Shown one piece after another: positions 18,620 to 27,010 of a stretch of 64,000 nt of DNA (its first letter is position 1; every line of letters starts with the position of its first letter). The notes under the pieces are model-generated. The model was not told the DNA's origin and searched no databases. It saw nothing but the letters and a program-made list of their open reading frames with translations. This DNA comes from Marinobacter psychrophilus (GTDB lineage: Bacteria; Pseudomonadota; Gammaproteobacteria; Pseudomonadales; Oleiphilaceae). Made by a program: the position numbers and the translations under genes. Where the stretch lies: assembly GCF_001043175.1 (NCBI RefSeq), contig NZ_CP011494.1, positions 2,418,001 through 2,482,000 of the forward strand. The letters run 5' to 3'.

Positions 18620-18664
18620 GTCGACTTACAGTTAAGTGACGCAGCCTCGGTAGCTGGCTAGAAT
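18620..18664 (+). promoter_or_regulatory. Predicted promoter and operator palindrome of fabR
   Basis: GTGACG (-35, 18636-18641) and TAGAAT (-10, 18659-18664) are separated by exactly 17 bases, and the fabR TTG start lies 32 bases further on. An inverted repeat at 18620-18640, with arms ACTTA/TAAGT around CAGT and outer arms GTC/GAC, overlaps the -35 box. A TetR-type protein bound there would block RNA polymerase, so autorepression is plausible. It does not match the E. coli FabR box I remember. Confidence 0.45.
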
Positions 18665-18696
18665 ATGCAGTTCGAACCCTACCTGGAGTCGCTATT

Positions 18697-19320
18697 TTGT
18701 CGTCCCGTGCTGAGCAGAAAAGCCGTACCCGCCGCGCCCTAATGGACGCTGCCTTGGCTCAGTTAAGCGCAGACCGCAGTTTTGGCAGTCTGAGCCTGCG
18801 TGAAGTGACGCGCCAAGCCGGGCTTGCACCTACGTCGTTCTACCGCCATTTCACAGATCTGGACGAACTGGGCATGACTCTGGTGGACGAAGGCGGCGTG
18901 GCATTGCGCCAGCTGATGCGCCAGGCTCGTCGACGCATCGTTCGCAACGGCGATGATGGCAGCGCAATCGCGACCTCTATTGATACCTTTATGGAATATT
19001 TGCAGGGCAACGCTAATCTGTTCCGCTTGATGCTACGGGAACGCACCGGGCTGTCGGAGCATTTTCGGACGGCGATTAAAGCCGAGATTGATCATGTGGC
19101 AACGGAACTGGCGGTGGACTTGCGCCGCTTTGCCGCCGCAGAGGGCCGCCGTCTTGCAGAGCCCAAATTGGTGGCCGAGGCTATGGTGGCGCTGGTTTTC
19201 AGCCAGGGAGCGGAAGCGCTGGATGCCAGTACAGAGATTCAGGAACAGCTGAAAGTTAAACTGAAGGTTGAGCTGAGAATGGTATTGTTAGGCGCTCAAG
19301 AGATGGGCGCCAGAGGCTAA
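18697..19320 (+). CDS. fabR: TetR-family unsaturated fatty acid regulator, FabR/DesT-like
   Basis: 207 residues, closely parallel to E. coli FabR along the whole length. The helix-turn-helix region reads SLSLREVTRQAGLAPTSFYR (residues about 28-47), followed by LDELGMTLVDEGGVALRQLM. The ligand domain retains FRLMLRERTG and the C-terminal FSQGAEALD. FabR/DesT repressors sense the saturated:unsaturated acyl balance and control desaturation or fabA/fabB. The start is a TTG at 18697 with GGAG 8 bases upstream; no ATG fits the family N-terminus. Neighbouring genes are not lipid genes, so its targets are probably elsewhere. Confidence 0.85.
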   Translation: MSSRAEQKSRTRRALMDAALAQLSADRSFGSLSLREVTRQAGLAPTSFYRHFTDLDELGMTLVDEGGVALRQLMRQARRRIVRNGDDGSAIATSIDTFMEYLQGNANLFRLMLRERTGLSEHFRTAIKAEIDHVATELAVDLRRFAAAEGRRLAEPKLVAEAMVALVFSQGAEALDASTEIQEQLKVKLKVELRMVLLGAQEMGARG

Positions 19321-19360
19321 AGCGGCCTCTGAACAGCCTGCCAACCTATCCTACAACTCC

Positions 19361-19408
19361 GTACAACTTTAGCTCTGTACGACTTTAGCTCTGTACAACG
19401 TTAGCTTT
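19361..19408. repeat. Three tandem copies of a 16-bp unit
   Basis: Units at 19361-19376, 19377-19392 and 19393-19408 follow the pattern GTACAACTTTAGCTCT with one to three changes per copy. The third copy covers the stop codon of the HIT gene. Seen directly; the function is unknown and it may be simple slippage. Confidence 0.8.
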
Positions 19409-19829
19409 GCAGCTTGGCTGCGACTGGTGCCAGCTGTTCGCGGACGCGGGCAAGCCCTGCGTCATCGTAGGCCACTGGTGCTTGCTTACCCCACACTGGC
19501 GCGGGCCAGGCCGGATCGCCCTCGAAGCGAACGATATGATGCAGATGGAGCTGCGGTACCATATTGCCCAGCGCCGCTACATTCATTTTGTCGCCGGCAA
19601 ACAACACCATCATGCCGCGGCTGAGTTCAGACGACTCCCACAACAAGCGCTGCTGATCGGCTTCATCAAGCTGGTAGATCTCGCCAATGCCGGCCCGCAT
19701 TGGCACCAGAATCACCCATGGCCAGGTGCTATCGTTCATTAAACGAAGCTCACACAAACGGCTGCGCCCTAAGCTTAACGTGTCAGCCGCCAGGCGTTCG
19801 TGAAGATTAAAGCCGTTGATGCTTGCCAT
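19401..19829 (-). CDS. HIT-family (histidine triad) protein
   Basis: 142 residues of the HIT superfamily, nucleotide hydrolases and transferases acting on phosphoramidates or dinucleoside polyphosphates. The motif reads QLHLHHIV near residue 93. The first and middle His of the H-x-H-x-H triad are present, but the third position is Ile with a His just before it. As I recall, this variant is usual in the proteobacterial subgroup related to FHIT-like proteins. The substrate is unknown. It starts 12 bases past the ugd end and runs into a triple 16-bp repeat at its 3' end. Confidence 0.85.
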   Translation of the reverse strand: MASINGFNLHERLAADTLSLGRSRLCELRLMNDSTWPWVILVPMRAGIGEIYQLDEADQQRLLWESSELSRGMMVLFAGDKMNVAALGNMVPQLHLHHIVRFEGDPAWPAPVWGKQAPVAYDDAGLARVREQLAPVAAKLQS

Positions 19830-19840
19830 GTTGCTTCCTG

Positions 19841-21184
19841 TTATTCGCTGTGGAACTGGTTGCGGCCGCGGCCGATGGCGTAATACAACAGGCCGTGGCG
19901 TTCCAATATTTCCGGCTCGTAGAGGTTGCGGCCGTCAAATACAACGGGATGTTTGATGTTTTCGGCAATGGCCTTGAAATCTGGCGAGCGGAATTCTTTC
20001 CATTCGGTACAGATCGCCAGCACGTCGGCACCTTTAATGGCCTGTTCTTTGGTGCCGCACAGGGTCAGGCGTGCTTCGTCGCCATAGATACGCTGGGTTT
20101 CTTCCATGGCTTCCGGGTCAAACGCCTGCACGGTAGCGCCGGCTTTCCAAAGGTCTTCCATCAGGGTGCGGGCCGAAGCTTCGCGCATATCGTCGGTGTT
20201 GGGCTTGAACGCCAGGCCCCACAGACCTACAACCTTACCCTTCAGATCGCCACGGAAATAGTGGCTGATTTTGTCAAACAGCACGTGCTTCTGGGCGTAG
20301 TTGACGGATTCCACCGCGTTCAGAAGCTTGGCCTCGTAACCGATGCTTTCAGCGGTGCGGGCCAGAGCCTGCACGTCTTTGGGGAAGCAGGAACCGCCGT
20401 AACCGCAGCCGGGGTAAATAAAGTGGTAACCAATACGTGGGTCTGAACCAATACCGCGGCGCACCGCTTCAATGTCGGCGCCCAGGCGCTCGGCCAGGTT
20501 GGCAATTTCGTTCATAAAGCTGATTTTGGTCGCCAGCAGCGCGTTAGCGGCGTACTTGGTCAGCTCGGCGGAACGGATGTCCATGTATACCATGCGATCG
20601 TGACTGCGGTTAAACGGGGAATACACTTCCCGCAGCATGTCCGCGGCACGGTCACTGTCGCAGCCGATGATAATGCGGTCCGGCTTCATGAAATCGTTAA
20701 TGGCCGCGCCTTCTTTGAGGAATTCCGGATTCGACACCACATCGAATTCCAACTCCAGACCGCGGCTATCCAGCTGCCCACGCACTGCCGCTTTAACCTT
20801 ATCGGCGGTGCCGACAGGTACGGTAGATTTATCAACCACTACCGTGTAATCGTCCATGTACTGGCCGATGGAGCGAGCGACCGCGGTGACATATTGCAAA
20901 TCTGCCGAGCCATCTTCGTCTGGGGGCGTACCCACGGCAATAAACTGCAAGCTGCTGTGTCTTACTGCTTTTTCAGCGTCGGTGGTAAAGCACAAGCGCC
21001 CGGCTTCGACCGTATGCCGCACAATGTTTTCCAGGCCAGGCTCGTAGATGGGAATCTGACCGTTTTCCAGCTTCGCGATCTTGGCCTGATCCACATCCAT
21101 GCACAGCACGTTATGGCCTACATCCGCTAGGCATGCGCCCGTTACCAATCCTACGTAACCGGTGCCAAAAATCGTTATATTCAT
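19841..21184 (-). CDS. ugd: UDP-glucose 6-dehydrogenase
   Basis: Oxidises UDP-glucose to UDP-glucuronate with NAD+, supplying exopolysaccharide or lipid A modification pathways. 447 residues. The Rossmann motif is [15 protein letters not shown] (residues 5-19). The catalytic Cys is in [14 protein letters not shown] near 260. The C-terminal UDP-binding domain contains [14 protein letters not shown]. It is adjacent to galE, 61 bases downstream, so the pair supplies UDP-sugars. Confidence 0.96.
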   Translation of the reverse strand: MNITIFGTGYVGLVTGACLADVGHNVLCMDVDQAKIAKLENGQIPIYEPGLENIVRHTVEAGRLCFTTDAEKAVRHSSLQFIAVGTPPDEDGSADLQYVTAVARSIGQYMDDYTVVVDKSTVPVGTADKVKAAVRGQLDSRGLELEFDVVSNPEFLKEGAAINDFMKPDRIIIGCDSDRAADMLREVYSPFNRSHDRMVYMDIRSAELTKYAANALLATKISFMNEIANLAERLGADIEAVRRGIGSDPRIGYHFIYPGCGYGGSCFPKDVQALARTAESIGYEAKLLNAVESVNYAQKHVLFDKISHYFRGDLKGKVVGLWGLAFKPNTDDMREASARTLMEDLWKAGATVQAFDPEAMEETQRIYGDEARLTLCGTKEQAIKGADVLAICTEWKEFRSPDFKAIAENIKHPVVFDGRNLYEPEILERHGLLYYAIGRGRNQFHSE

Positions 21185-21245
21185 AAATCGTTTCCTGCCG
21201 TTCTCAATAAATTAAGGGTAACTGTGGATTTTTACCAACCCGGTT

Positions 21246-22235
21246 CTATTGCTCGCGCTTGCGCGTTTGCCAGAGGCCTTCCCACGCCAGCGCGGTGCCC
21301 ACAATGGTATCCAGATTGTCGTGATCCGGCTGCCAGCCAAGGGTGTGTTTGATCAACTGGTTATCCGCCATCAGCGCCGCGGGGTCGCCCGCTCGGCGGC
21401 CACTGCGCTGAACCGGGAAGTCGACTCCGGAGAGGCGTTTGACCACGCTGATGACTTCATCAACGGTGAATCCGCGTCCGTAGCCGCAGTTCATCACCTG
21501 TGACTGACCACCACGGGCCATGTAATCCAGCGCCATGACGTGGGCCTTGGCCAGGTCTTCCACATGAATATAATCGCGCACGCAGGTGCCATCGCGGGTG
21601 TCGTAGTCGGTGCCGAAGACACTCATGCCTTCGCGCTGGCCGGTCGCGCATTCGCAGGCGACTTTAATCAGGTGGGTCGCTTCCGGCGTGGCTTGGCCCA
21701 GAAGGCCTTCGGGGTTGGCACCGGCAACGTTGAAGTAACGCAAAATAACGTAGTTCAGTGCCGATGCCGCGGCCAAATCCATAATCATCCGCTCGCTCAT
21801 CATTTTAGAGGCGCCGTACGGATTGATGGGTACTAACGGCAGGTCTTCGGTGAGCACGGTCTGCTCTGGTGTGCCGTAAACGGCAGCGGTGGACGAAAAC
21901 ACCATATAAGGCGTTTTATGGCGTTCAACCGCCTGCAATAAATTCAGGGTATTGCGTGTATTATTGGCGTAGTACTTCAAGGGATTGCTGACCGATTCCG
22001 GCACCACAATGTTGGCCGCAAAGTGCAATACGGCTTCAAACTGATGCTGGCTGAATACGGCGTCAATGGCCTCTGCGTCTGCCAGGTCGCCCACCACAAG
22101 TTCGCCGGCGGTAACGGCCCAGCGATAGCCGGTGGAAAGATTGTCGAACACCACAATGTCGTGGCCGGCAGCAGCCAGCTGGCGCACAACGTGGCTGCCA
22201 ATGTAGCCGGCACCGCCGGTAACGAGAACTTTCAT
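21246..22235 (-). CDS. galE: UDP-glucose 4-epimerase
   Basis: Interconverts UDP-glucose and UDP-galactose. 329 residues of the extended SDR family. The NAD-binding GGAGYIGSH starts at residue 8, the Ser in FSSTAAVYG near 121, and catalytic YGASK near 143. The C-terminal region is NCGYGRGFTVDEV. Two ATGs lie two codons apart. The inner one (22235) gives the usual MKVLVTGGAG start with GGAG 9 bases upstream, whereas the outer has only 3 bases. It begins 6 bases after tadA. Confidence 0.95.
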   Translation of the reverse strand: MKVLVTGGAGYIGSHVVRQLAAAGHDIVVFDNLSTGYRWAVTAGELVVGDLADAEAIDAVFSQHQFEAVLHFAANIVVPESVSNPLKYYANNTRNTLNLLQAVERHKTPYMVFSSTAAVYGTPEQTVLTEDLPLVPINPYGASKMMSERMIMDLAAASALNYVILRYFNVAGANPEGLLGQATPEATHLIKVACECATGQREGMSVFGTDYDTRDGTCVRDYIHVEDLAKAHVMALDYMARGGQSQVMNCGYGRGFTVDEVISVVKRLSGVDFPVQRSGRRAGDPAALMADNQLIKHTLGWQPDHDNLDTIVGTALAWEGLWQTRKREQ

Positions 22236-22241
22236 GTCCAT

Positions 22242-22745
22242 TTACTCCGTTTTGGCTAATTGGCGCCTGAGTTCGCGCCGATGGCTAAAAAAGTCACTGA
22301 TAATACGACTGCAAGGCTCTGCCAATAAACCGCCACGGGTTTCAACACGCCAGTTAAGGTGAGGCTCATCAAAGGTACGCCGGGCCGATTCCACTGCGCC
22401 GGCTTTGGGTTCGGTAGCACCGTACACCACCCGGCTGATACGACTGTGAATAATCGCGCCCACACACATGGTGCAAGGTTCCAGTGTAACGTAAAGCGTA
22501 GCGCCGCTTAAACGGTAATTGTTCAGGTAGGTCGCGGCCTGGCGCAAGGCGCAGATTTCGGCGTGGGCGGTAGGGTCACAGCTGCTGATTGGCTTGTTAA
22601 AACCCGCGCCCACTTCCTGGCCATCAATCACCACTACCGCCCCCACCGGCACCTCGCCCAGAGCGGCGGCCTGTGCCGCCAGCGCCAGAGCTCGGTTCAT
22701 CCAGTATTCATCGTTCGCGGACGATGGAATCACGGGTTCAATCAC
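22242..22745 (-). CDS. tadA: tRNA-specific adenosine deaminase TadA
   Basis: Converts wobble A34 to inosine in tRNA-Arg(ACG). 167 residues. The zinc site is seen as TAHAEICAL (His ligand plus catalytic Glu) and LEPCTMCVGAI (PCxxC). The start is a GTG at 22745: AGGAGG ends 4 bases upstream, and EYWMNRALALA then falls where E. coli TadA has EYWMRHALTLA. A longer frame reaches upstream with no family resemblance. In Pseudomonas tadA directly follows guaA; here an eleven-gene block separates them. Confidence 0.93.
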   Translation of the reverse strand: MIEPVIPSSANDEYWMNRALALAAQAAALGEVPVGAVVVIDGQEVGAGFNKPISSCDPTAHAEICALRQAATYLNNYRLSGATLYVTLEPCTMCVGAIIHSRISRVVYGATEPKAGAVESARRTFDEPHLNWRVETRGGLLAEPCSRIISDFFSHRRELRRQLAKTE

Positions 22746-22847
22746 ATTTCCTCCTGTGCCCGGCGCTACGCCAGCATCGCAAACCAACCACCACCCAGAA
22801 CGTGACCGATGAGTGCCAAGGCGACATGATAGCCTAAATTCTGCCAT

Positions 22848-22876
22848 TTACGCGGCCACAGCCCCCTAGATATAAT
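22848..22876 (+). promoter_or_regulatory. Predicted sigma-70 promoter of the ATP-grasp gene
   Basis: A perfect TATAAT at 22871-22876 is preceded by TTACGC or TTTACG around 22847-22853 with a spacer of 17-18. The predicted start of transcription is about 60 bases before the TTG start codon. The motif is clear, but its use is inferred. Confidence 0.45.
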
Positions 22877-22942
22877 GCCGCCAGAAATTGGGCGGGAGTC
22901 CTGTATCAATATTGGACGATCATCAACAAATAGGAACCCCTC

Positions 22943-23962
22943 TTGCGAATCCTCTTTAATCACAACATCTCTGGTGCTGCGGACCTGATCGACCTGATGC
23001 GTCGCGCCCGGCCAGACCTTCACGTTATCGCGACCCATGAGCGGCGCGACACCCCGATCGCCCTGGCAGCGGACAAGCTATTGCCTGAGCCCGCCGAAAC
23101 CCGGCTGATGAGCCCAGACGCCTATGCCGACTGGCTATTACAGGTAGCGCTTACAGAGAGGGCAGACGTGGTTCTACCTTATCGGCGACGTGAGGAGCTG
23201 GCCGGGTTTCGGGACTGGTTCACCGCGCGTGGGATCCGGCTACTGACCGCCTCAGACTCGAACACGATGGGGTTTCTCGAGGAGAAGCCGACATTCCTTT
23301 CCCGAATGGAGACGGCTGGCGTTCCGGTCACTCCGTTCAGGCGTTTTGAGGGAGCAGAAGAATACGGACGTCTGCGCGGGGAAGGCGAACTCTTCCCAGA
23401 TCACCCGGGCCCGCTGTGCGTAAAGCCCGCGTCCGGCATTTACGGGGCCGGCTTTCGGATAATTCGAGACGAACTGCCTGCCATGACCCCACTTTCCGGC
23501 CTATCGGCGCTGGAACTGCCGGACGTTGCCTTTCGGGCATTGCTCGGAGCGCTACACCGGCCAGAGCCAATGATGCTGATGCCGTTTCTGGAGGGCCCGG
23601 AACGAAGCGTCGATTTCTCTTGCCATGACGGGCATCTGCTCGGGACGGTGACCCGGATCAAAGCGGGGACTTCACAGCGGCTCCTTCATGACACCTACGG
23701 AGAGGAGCTAGCCCGATTCGTCGCACAGACATTCAGACTGACAGGCATACTAAACCTACAAACAATTGAGGACACGGCCGGAACGCAAAGGCTGATGGAA
23801 GTGAACACTCGCGCCTCAGGTGGGATCGGAATGACCGGGCTAACAGACGTTAACCTACCTGCACTCTTGCTTGACTCCATCGCCGGAGTAAGACCCGAAC
23901 TCCCGGCGCGGGTTGCCAGAGAGGTACAAGCGGGGCGGCGCGAGCTGTTCTGGGGAGTTTAG
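22943..23962 (+). CDS. ATP-grasp enzyme of the Ter metabolite module
   Basis: 339 residues. The N-terminal domain has a Rossmann-like start (MRILFNHNISGAADLIDLM). ATP-grasp features follow: CVKPASGIYGAGFRII near residue 155 (ATP-binding Lys and glycine-rich loop), MLMPFLEGPERSVDFSC, and the metal-binding E-x-N in RLMEVNTRASGGIGM near 290. Such enzymes ligate a carboxylate to an amine or thiol through acyl-phosphate. ATP-grasp genes of this kind are part of Ter-linked biosynthetic operons (Anantharaman, Iyer and Aravind's analysis). The start is TTG at 22943 with AGGA 7 bases upstream. It is convergent with the terA-like gene. The product is unknown. Confidence 0.75.
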   Translation: MRILFNHNISGAADLIDLMRRARPDLHVIATHERRDTPIALAADKLLPEPAETRLMSPDAYADWLLQVALTERADVVLPYRRREELAGFRDWFTARGIRLLTASDSNTMGFLEEKPTFLSRMETAGVPVTPFRRFEGAEEYGRLRGEGELFPDHPGPLCVKPASGIYGAGFRIIRDELPAMTPLSGLSALELPDVAFRALLGALHRPEPMMLMPFLEGPERSVDFSCHDGHLLGTVTRIKAGTSQRLLHDTYGEELARFVAQTFRLTGILNLQTIEDTAGTQRLMEVNTRASGGIGMTGLTDVNLPALLLDSIAGVRPELPARVAREVQAGRRELFWGV

Positions 23963-23986
23963 GCGCGAGCTGTTCGGGGGAGTTTA
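23937..23986. repeat. 25-bp tandem duplication over the ATP-grasp stop codon
   Basis: Positions 23937-23961 and 23962-23986 are the same 25-base word with one difference (T at 23951, G at 23976). The first copy encodes the last residues RRELFWGV; its final TA with the next G forms the stop. The second copy is untranslated and has a mutated Trp codon. This looks like a recent tandem duplication. Confidence 0.85.
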
Positions 23987-23999
23987 AAGGAGCGCCCGG

Positions 24000-25265
24000 C
24001 TATTTACGGCCGGCGGTCCAGCGGAATCCCCAGTCGTATTGTTTGTCCAACGCCTTATGGCCACTGAAGAAAGTGACCTGCCGGGAGACGCGCACTTGAC
24101 CGTTGTGATTGTCTATGCCGACCACGGCACACATGCTGCCGTCTTGTTCGAACTCGTTCATCCGGATTTCGACTTCTGGCTGCCCGGGAACCAACACTCG
24201 AACAATGCCGTCCGTTTCCTTCCAATTCGGGACGCCTTCGTAAATAAATGCGTAAACAAGAACGCGCTTGATATCTGCCCAACGGTCCCCGTTAATCTCA
24301 AGCCACTCTCCGTCTGAAGTGGAGCCAGTACGATCATCCCCGAGCAATCGCACAAAGGGAGCCTGCTGGAAGTCACCGAAGCCATTGCCAAGCGCCTGAA
24401 TGACATGTTTTTTCCCGTCTCGCGTCTCTACGAACGCGCCCAGGTCAAGGTCGATCGCGACCGAGCCTCTGGAGAAAAAGCCGGTCTTTTTCTGGGTCTG
24501 GCTTTGATTCCAGTTCAGGTTGATCTGCATTTTCCCAAAACGGCCACCCTCTTTCGTCAAAGAAACCGTGTTGTTCTGCTTGGTCAGACTCACTTTCGAG
24601 AGATTGACCGGACTTGTTGACGGCGGGGGAACGGGAGTCGGGGCTGGACGTGAAGCCGGGGCCGGAGTCGGAATGGGAGTAGGCGCCGGGGGTGGAGGAG
24701 GCGCGGGTGTCGGAGCAGGCGCGGGTGTCGGAGCAGGCGTCGGGGTAGGAGCATGGGGCGACGGTTCGGCAATCTCAACGCCAAGGTGTTTCGCCAACGC
24801 GGAGAGCCCACCGTTGAACCCCTGCCCAACAACCCTGAATTTCCAGGCTCCATTGCGCTGGTAAAGCTCGGCCAAAATAAGCGCCGTCTCTGTCATACCC
24901 GCGCAGGGAATGGCACCCCGTACTCCGCCCGCATCCAGTGTGATCTCAGGAACTCGGGAAAAAGAGGCTCGATTCTCGTGAATCGTGGCCGTGAACACCA
25001 CCTTTTCTACCCCGGCTGGAACTTGGCCAAGCCCCACAGTAAAACGGGACTCGCCGTATTCAGAGCCAGTAAACGCCACAGCGCCCTCGGCAACCGATGG
25101 CTGCCCGTAGAAACACATATCCCCATCTGACCGAACTTTGCCTGACGCAGTGACCAGAAAAGCGGACACATCAATATCCGCACTCGGTATTGTGCCATGG
25201 CGGATCAGAACGGTTAGGTCATTCGAGGTAAGGGGCGCGTTTGCGCCAGGGCCTAGGACAGTCAT
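24000..25265 (-). CDS. TerD-TerA fusion protein with Pro/Ala/Thr linker
   Basis: 421 residues in three parts. Residues about 1-168 are a TerD-like calcium-binding domain (IDVSAFLVTASGKVRSDGDM, EKVVFTATIHE, TALILAELYQRNGAWKFRV). Residues about 169-223 are a low-complexity linker of Pro, Ala and Thr. Residues about 224-421 are a TerA-type C-terminal domain (TKEGGRFGKMQINLNWNQ, SVAIDLDLGAFVE, DGEWLEINGDRWADIKRVLV, QVRVSRQVTFFSGHKALDKQ). Ter-domain proteins are thought to assemble at the inner membrane face and respond to metal or other stress. The tandem form resembles TerA/TerF-like proteins. It is the last gene of the leftward ter unit, 57 bases after terD. Confidence 0.82.
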   Translation of the reverse strand: MTVLGPGANAPLTSNDLTVLIRHGTIPSADIDVSAFLVTASGKVRSDGDMCFYGQPSVAEGAVAFTGSEYGESRFTVGLGQVPAGVEKVVFTATIHENRASFSRVPEITLDAGGVRGAIPCAGMTETALILAELYQRNGAWKFRVVGQGFNGGLSALAKHLGVEIAEPSPHAPTPTPAPTPAPAPTPAPPPPPAPTPIPTPAPASRPAPTPVPPPSTSPVNLSKVSLTKQNNTVSLTKEGGRFGKMQINLNWNQSQTQKKTGFFSRGSVAIDLDLGAFVETRDGKKHVIQALGNGFGDFQQAPFVRLLGDDRTGSTSDGEWLEINGDRWADIKRVLVYAFIYEGVPNWKETDGIVRVLVPGQPEVEIRMNEFEQDGSMCAVVGIDNHNGQVRVSRQVTFFSGHKALDKQYDWGFRWTAGRK

Positions 25266-25322
25266 CAGGAACTCCTTAATAAACCGGTGCGGGCCACCCC
25301 AAAATGGCGACCCGCCCCCGAA

Positions 25323-25901
25323 CTAGCCGATGTTCACGCCGTGTGCCGTGGCCAATGGCCCTAGGCCGCCCGCAAAGCCGGCGCCAATTGCTTTCATTTT
25401 CCACTCTTCGTTATGCCGATAGATCTCACCAAAGATCATAGCGGTCTCGGTTGAGTAGTCTTCGGAGAGGTCGTACTTCGCAAGTTCAGCGCCGCCGTTC
25501 TGATTGAGAATGCGCATAAACGCATTGCTAACCTGGCCAAAGTTCTGACTTTTCTTTTCGGCTTCGTGAATCGTCACTACGAAAACCAGCTTTTTTACGT
25601 CCGCCGGGATTTTTGACAGATCGATCTTGACTTGCTCGTCGTCACCTTCACCTTCACCGGTGCGGTTGTCGCCGAGATGTTCAACAGCGCCGCCAAGCCC
25701 AACCAGATTTCTGTAGAAAATAAAATCCTCGTCGGAACGCACCTTGCCGTTTTCACCGCAGATAAACACTGACGCGTCCAAATCAAATTCTGTGCCGTCA
25801 GTAACGCGCGGATCCCAGCCAAGACCAACCAGGATGGAAGTGAGACCCGGAGCCTCTTTAGAAAGCGAAACGTTGCCACCTTTACTAAGAGAAATTGCCA
25901 T
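25323..25901 (-). CDS. terD: Tellurium resistance protein TerD/TerE
   Basis: 192 residues, one TerD domain throughout. It opens [20 protein letters not shown], almost identical to known TerD/TerE. It keeps the acidic calcium-site segments [10 protein letters not shown] near 39-48 and [15 protein letters not shown] near 82-96, and the closing [15 protein letters not shown]. Structures of KP-TerD show two Ca2+ ions bound at these acidic loops. TerD and TerE cannot be told apart here. It starts 105 bases after the exchanger gene and precedes the terA-like gene. Confidence 0.92.
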   Translation of the reverse strand: MAISLSKGGNVSLSKEAPGLTSILVGLGWDPRVTDGTEFDLDASVFICGENGKVRSDEDFIFYRNLVGLGGAVEHLGDNRTGEGEGDDEQVKIDLSKIPADVKKLVFVVTIHEAEKKSQNFGQVSNAFMRILNQNGGAELAKYDLSEDYSTETAMIFGEIYRHNEEWKMKAIGAGFAGGLGPLATAHGVNIG

Positions 25902-26006
25902 GTCGTTTTCCTTTGCGAAATGTAAGTTGTAACCCGCCCAAAGCAGACGGGTAAAGATTACAGGTTGCTACCAAACTCTTTGTACATCGTTATAAACAGT
26001 TGTACA

Positions 26007-26993
26007 TCAAGGGGCCGCGACCCCAACGAATGCGTCAGCCACTCCGCTGTACTGAGCGAAGGTGAACAGCAGATACGAAACCGCCATGATCCCGCCAGCA
26101 ATGCGGCCAATTCGACCGACAAACAGCAGGAAGAGCGCGAACACAAACGTTACGGCAAGAACGATCAGCAGGTCAAACTGGCCGAACCGTGGATCGATCA
26201 CCAGCGGTTTCACTACCGCCGTAATCGCCATCACCGACAGGATGTTGAAAATATTCGATCCAACAATCCCGCCAATGATCATATCCGACTGCCCCTTACG
26301 AGCCGCCGCTACGCAGGCGGTGAGCTCAGGCAGGGAGGTCCCGAATGCAATCACGGTCATCCCGATCACCGCTTCAGGAACGCCCAGAGCGAATCCGCCG
26401 GCAACCGCTCCTTGAACCAGCACTTCCGACCCGATCACGAGCGTTGCAATTCCGATCGTGACCATAACAAAAGGATTCCCGGGACTCGCGTCTTCGCCCT
26501 CCTCGTCTTCGTCAACTTCGATTTTACTTGCTTTGTACTGGTAGGTCACATACGCAACAATGGCGAAAACCATCGCCAGACCTGCCCAGCGGGGCAGGAG
26601 CCCGGCCCAGACGGCTGCAGCCATAGCGACAGTCGCCAGAATCATCACCAAGGTGTCGACCTGAGCTTTTTTACGGTCAAACACGATCGGAGCGATCATT
26701 GCTGAAATACCAATCACCATCAGCACGTTCGCGATATTGGACCCGATCACGTTGCCAACCGAGATGCCTGCGAAGCCGCTGATGTTTGCGTTCACCGATG
26801 TAAACAGCTCCGGCGCCGACGTACCAAAAGCAACAATGGTCGCCGCAATGAACATCTTCGAAAGACCCGACTTTTCAGCAATGCGTACCGCTGAATCGAT
26901 CGTGAGATCGCCACCTTTAACAAGAAGCCATACCCCAAAGAAAATAGCACCCAGCGCAATGACCGCGAGCTGATAGGTGGTTAATCCGTCCAT
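26007..26993 (-). CDS. Na+/Ca2+ exchanger of the CaCA superfamily (YrbG-like), in the TerC position
   Basis: 328 residues with about ten membrane helices in two inverted halves. Both alpha-repeats are clear: AFGTSAPELFTSVNANISG near residues 55-73 and AFGTSLPELTACVAAARKG near 217-235. Each carries the Glu that binds the ion, followed by GNVIGSNIANVL and GGIVGSNIFNIL. An acidic cytosolic loop (EVDEDEEGEDAS) separates the halves. The family exchanges Ca2+ for Na+ or H+. In characterised ter clusters a different protein, TerC, is the membrane partner; none is seen here. It lies between terB and terD, downstream of a hairpin terminator at 27011-27043. Confidence 0.9.
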   Translation of the reverse strand: MDGLTTYQLAVIALGAIFFGVWLLVKGGDLTIDSAVRIAEKSGLSKMFIAATIVAFGTSAPELFTSVNANISGFAGISVGNVIGSNIANVLMVIGISAMIAPIVFDRKKAQVDTLVMILATVAMAAAVWAGLLPRWAGLAMVFAIVAYVTYQYKASKIEVDEDEEGEDASPGNPFVMVTIGIATLVIGSEVLVQGAVAGGFALGVPEAVIGMTVIAFGTSLPELTACVAAARKGQSDMIIGGIVGSNIFNILSVMAITAVVKPLVIDPRFGQFDLLIVLAVTFVFALFLLFVGRIGRIAGGIMAVSYLLFTFAQYSGVADAFVGVAAP

Positions 26994-27010
26994 TTATGAT
27001 TCCGTTTTTC

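Noticed and set aside
22766..23038. 90-codon minus-strand frame overlapping the ATP-grasp start, with a hydrophobic C-terminus
   Set aside because: Its first third is antisense to the well-supported ATP-grasp gene, no ribosome site was found, and the hydrophobic tail alone is not evidence of a gene.
24590..24864. Long frames opposite the Pro/Ala/Thr linker of the TerD-TerA gene
   Set aside because: They are Gly/Ala- or Arg/Pro-rich products of the low-complexity DNA and have no independent start signal or domain.
25931..25952. Inverted repeat ACCCG/CGGGT between the exchanger and terD
   Set aside because: The stem is 5 bp with a mismatch and has no T run; it is not a convincing terminator.
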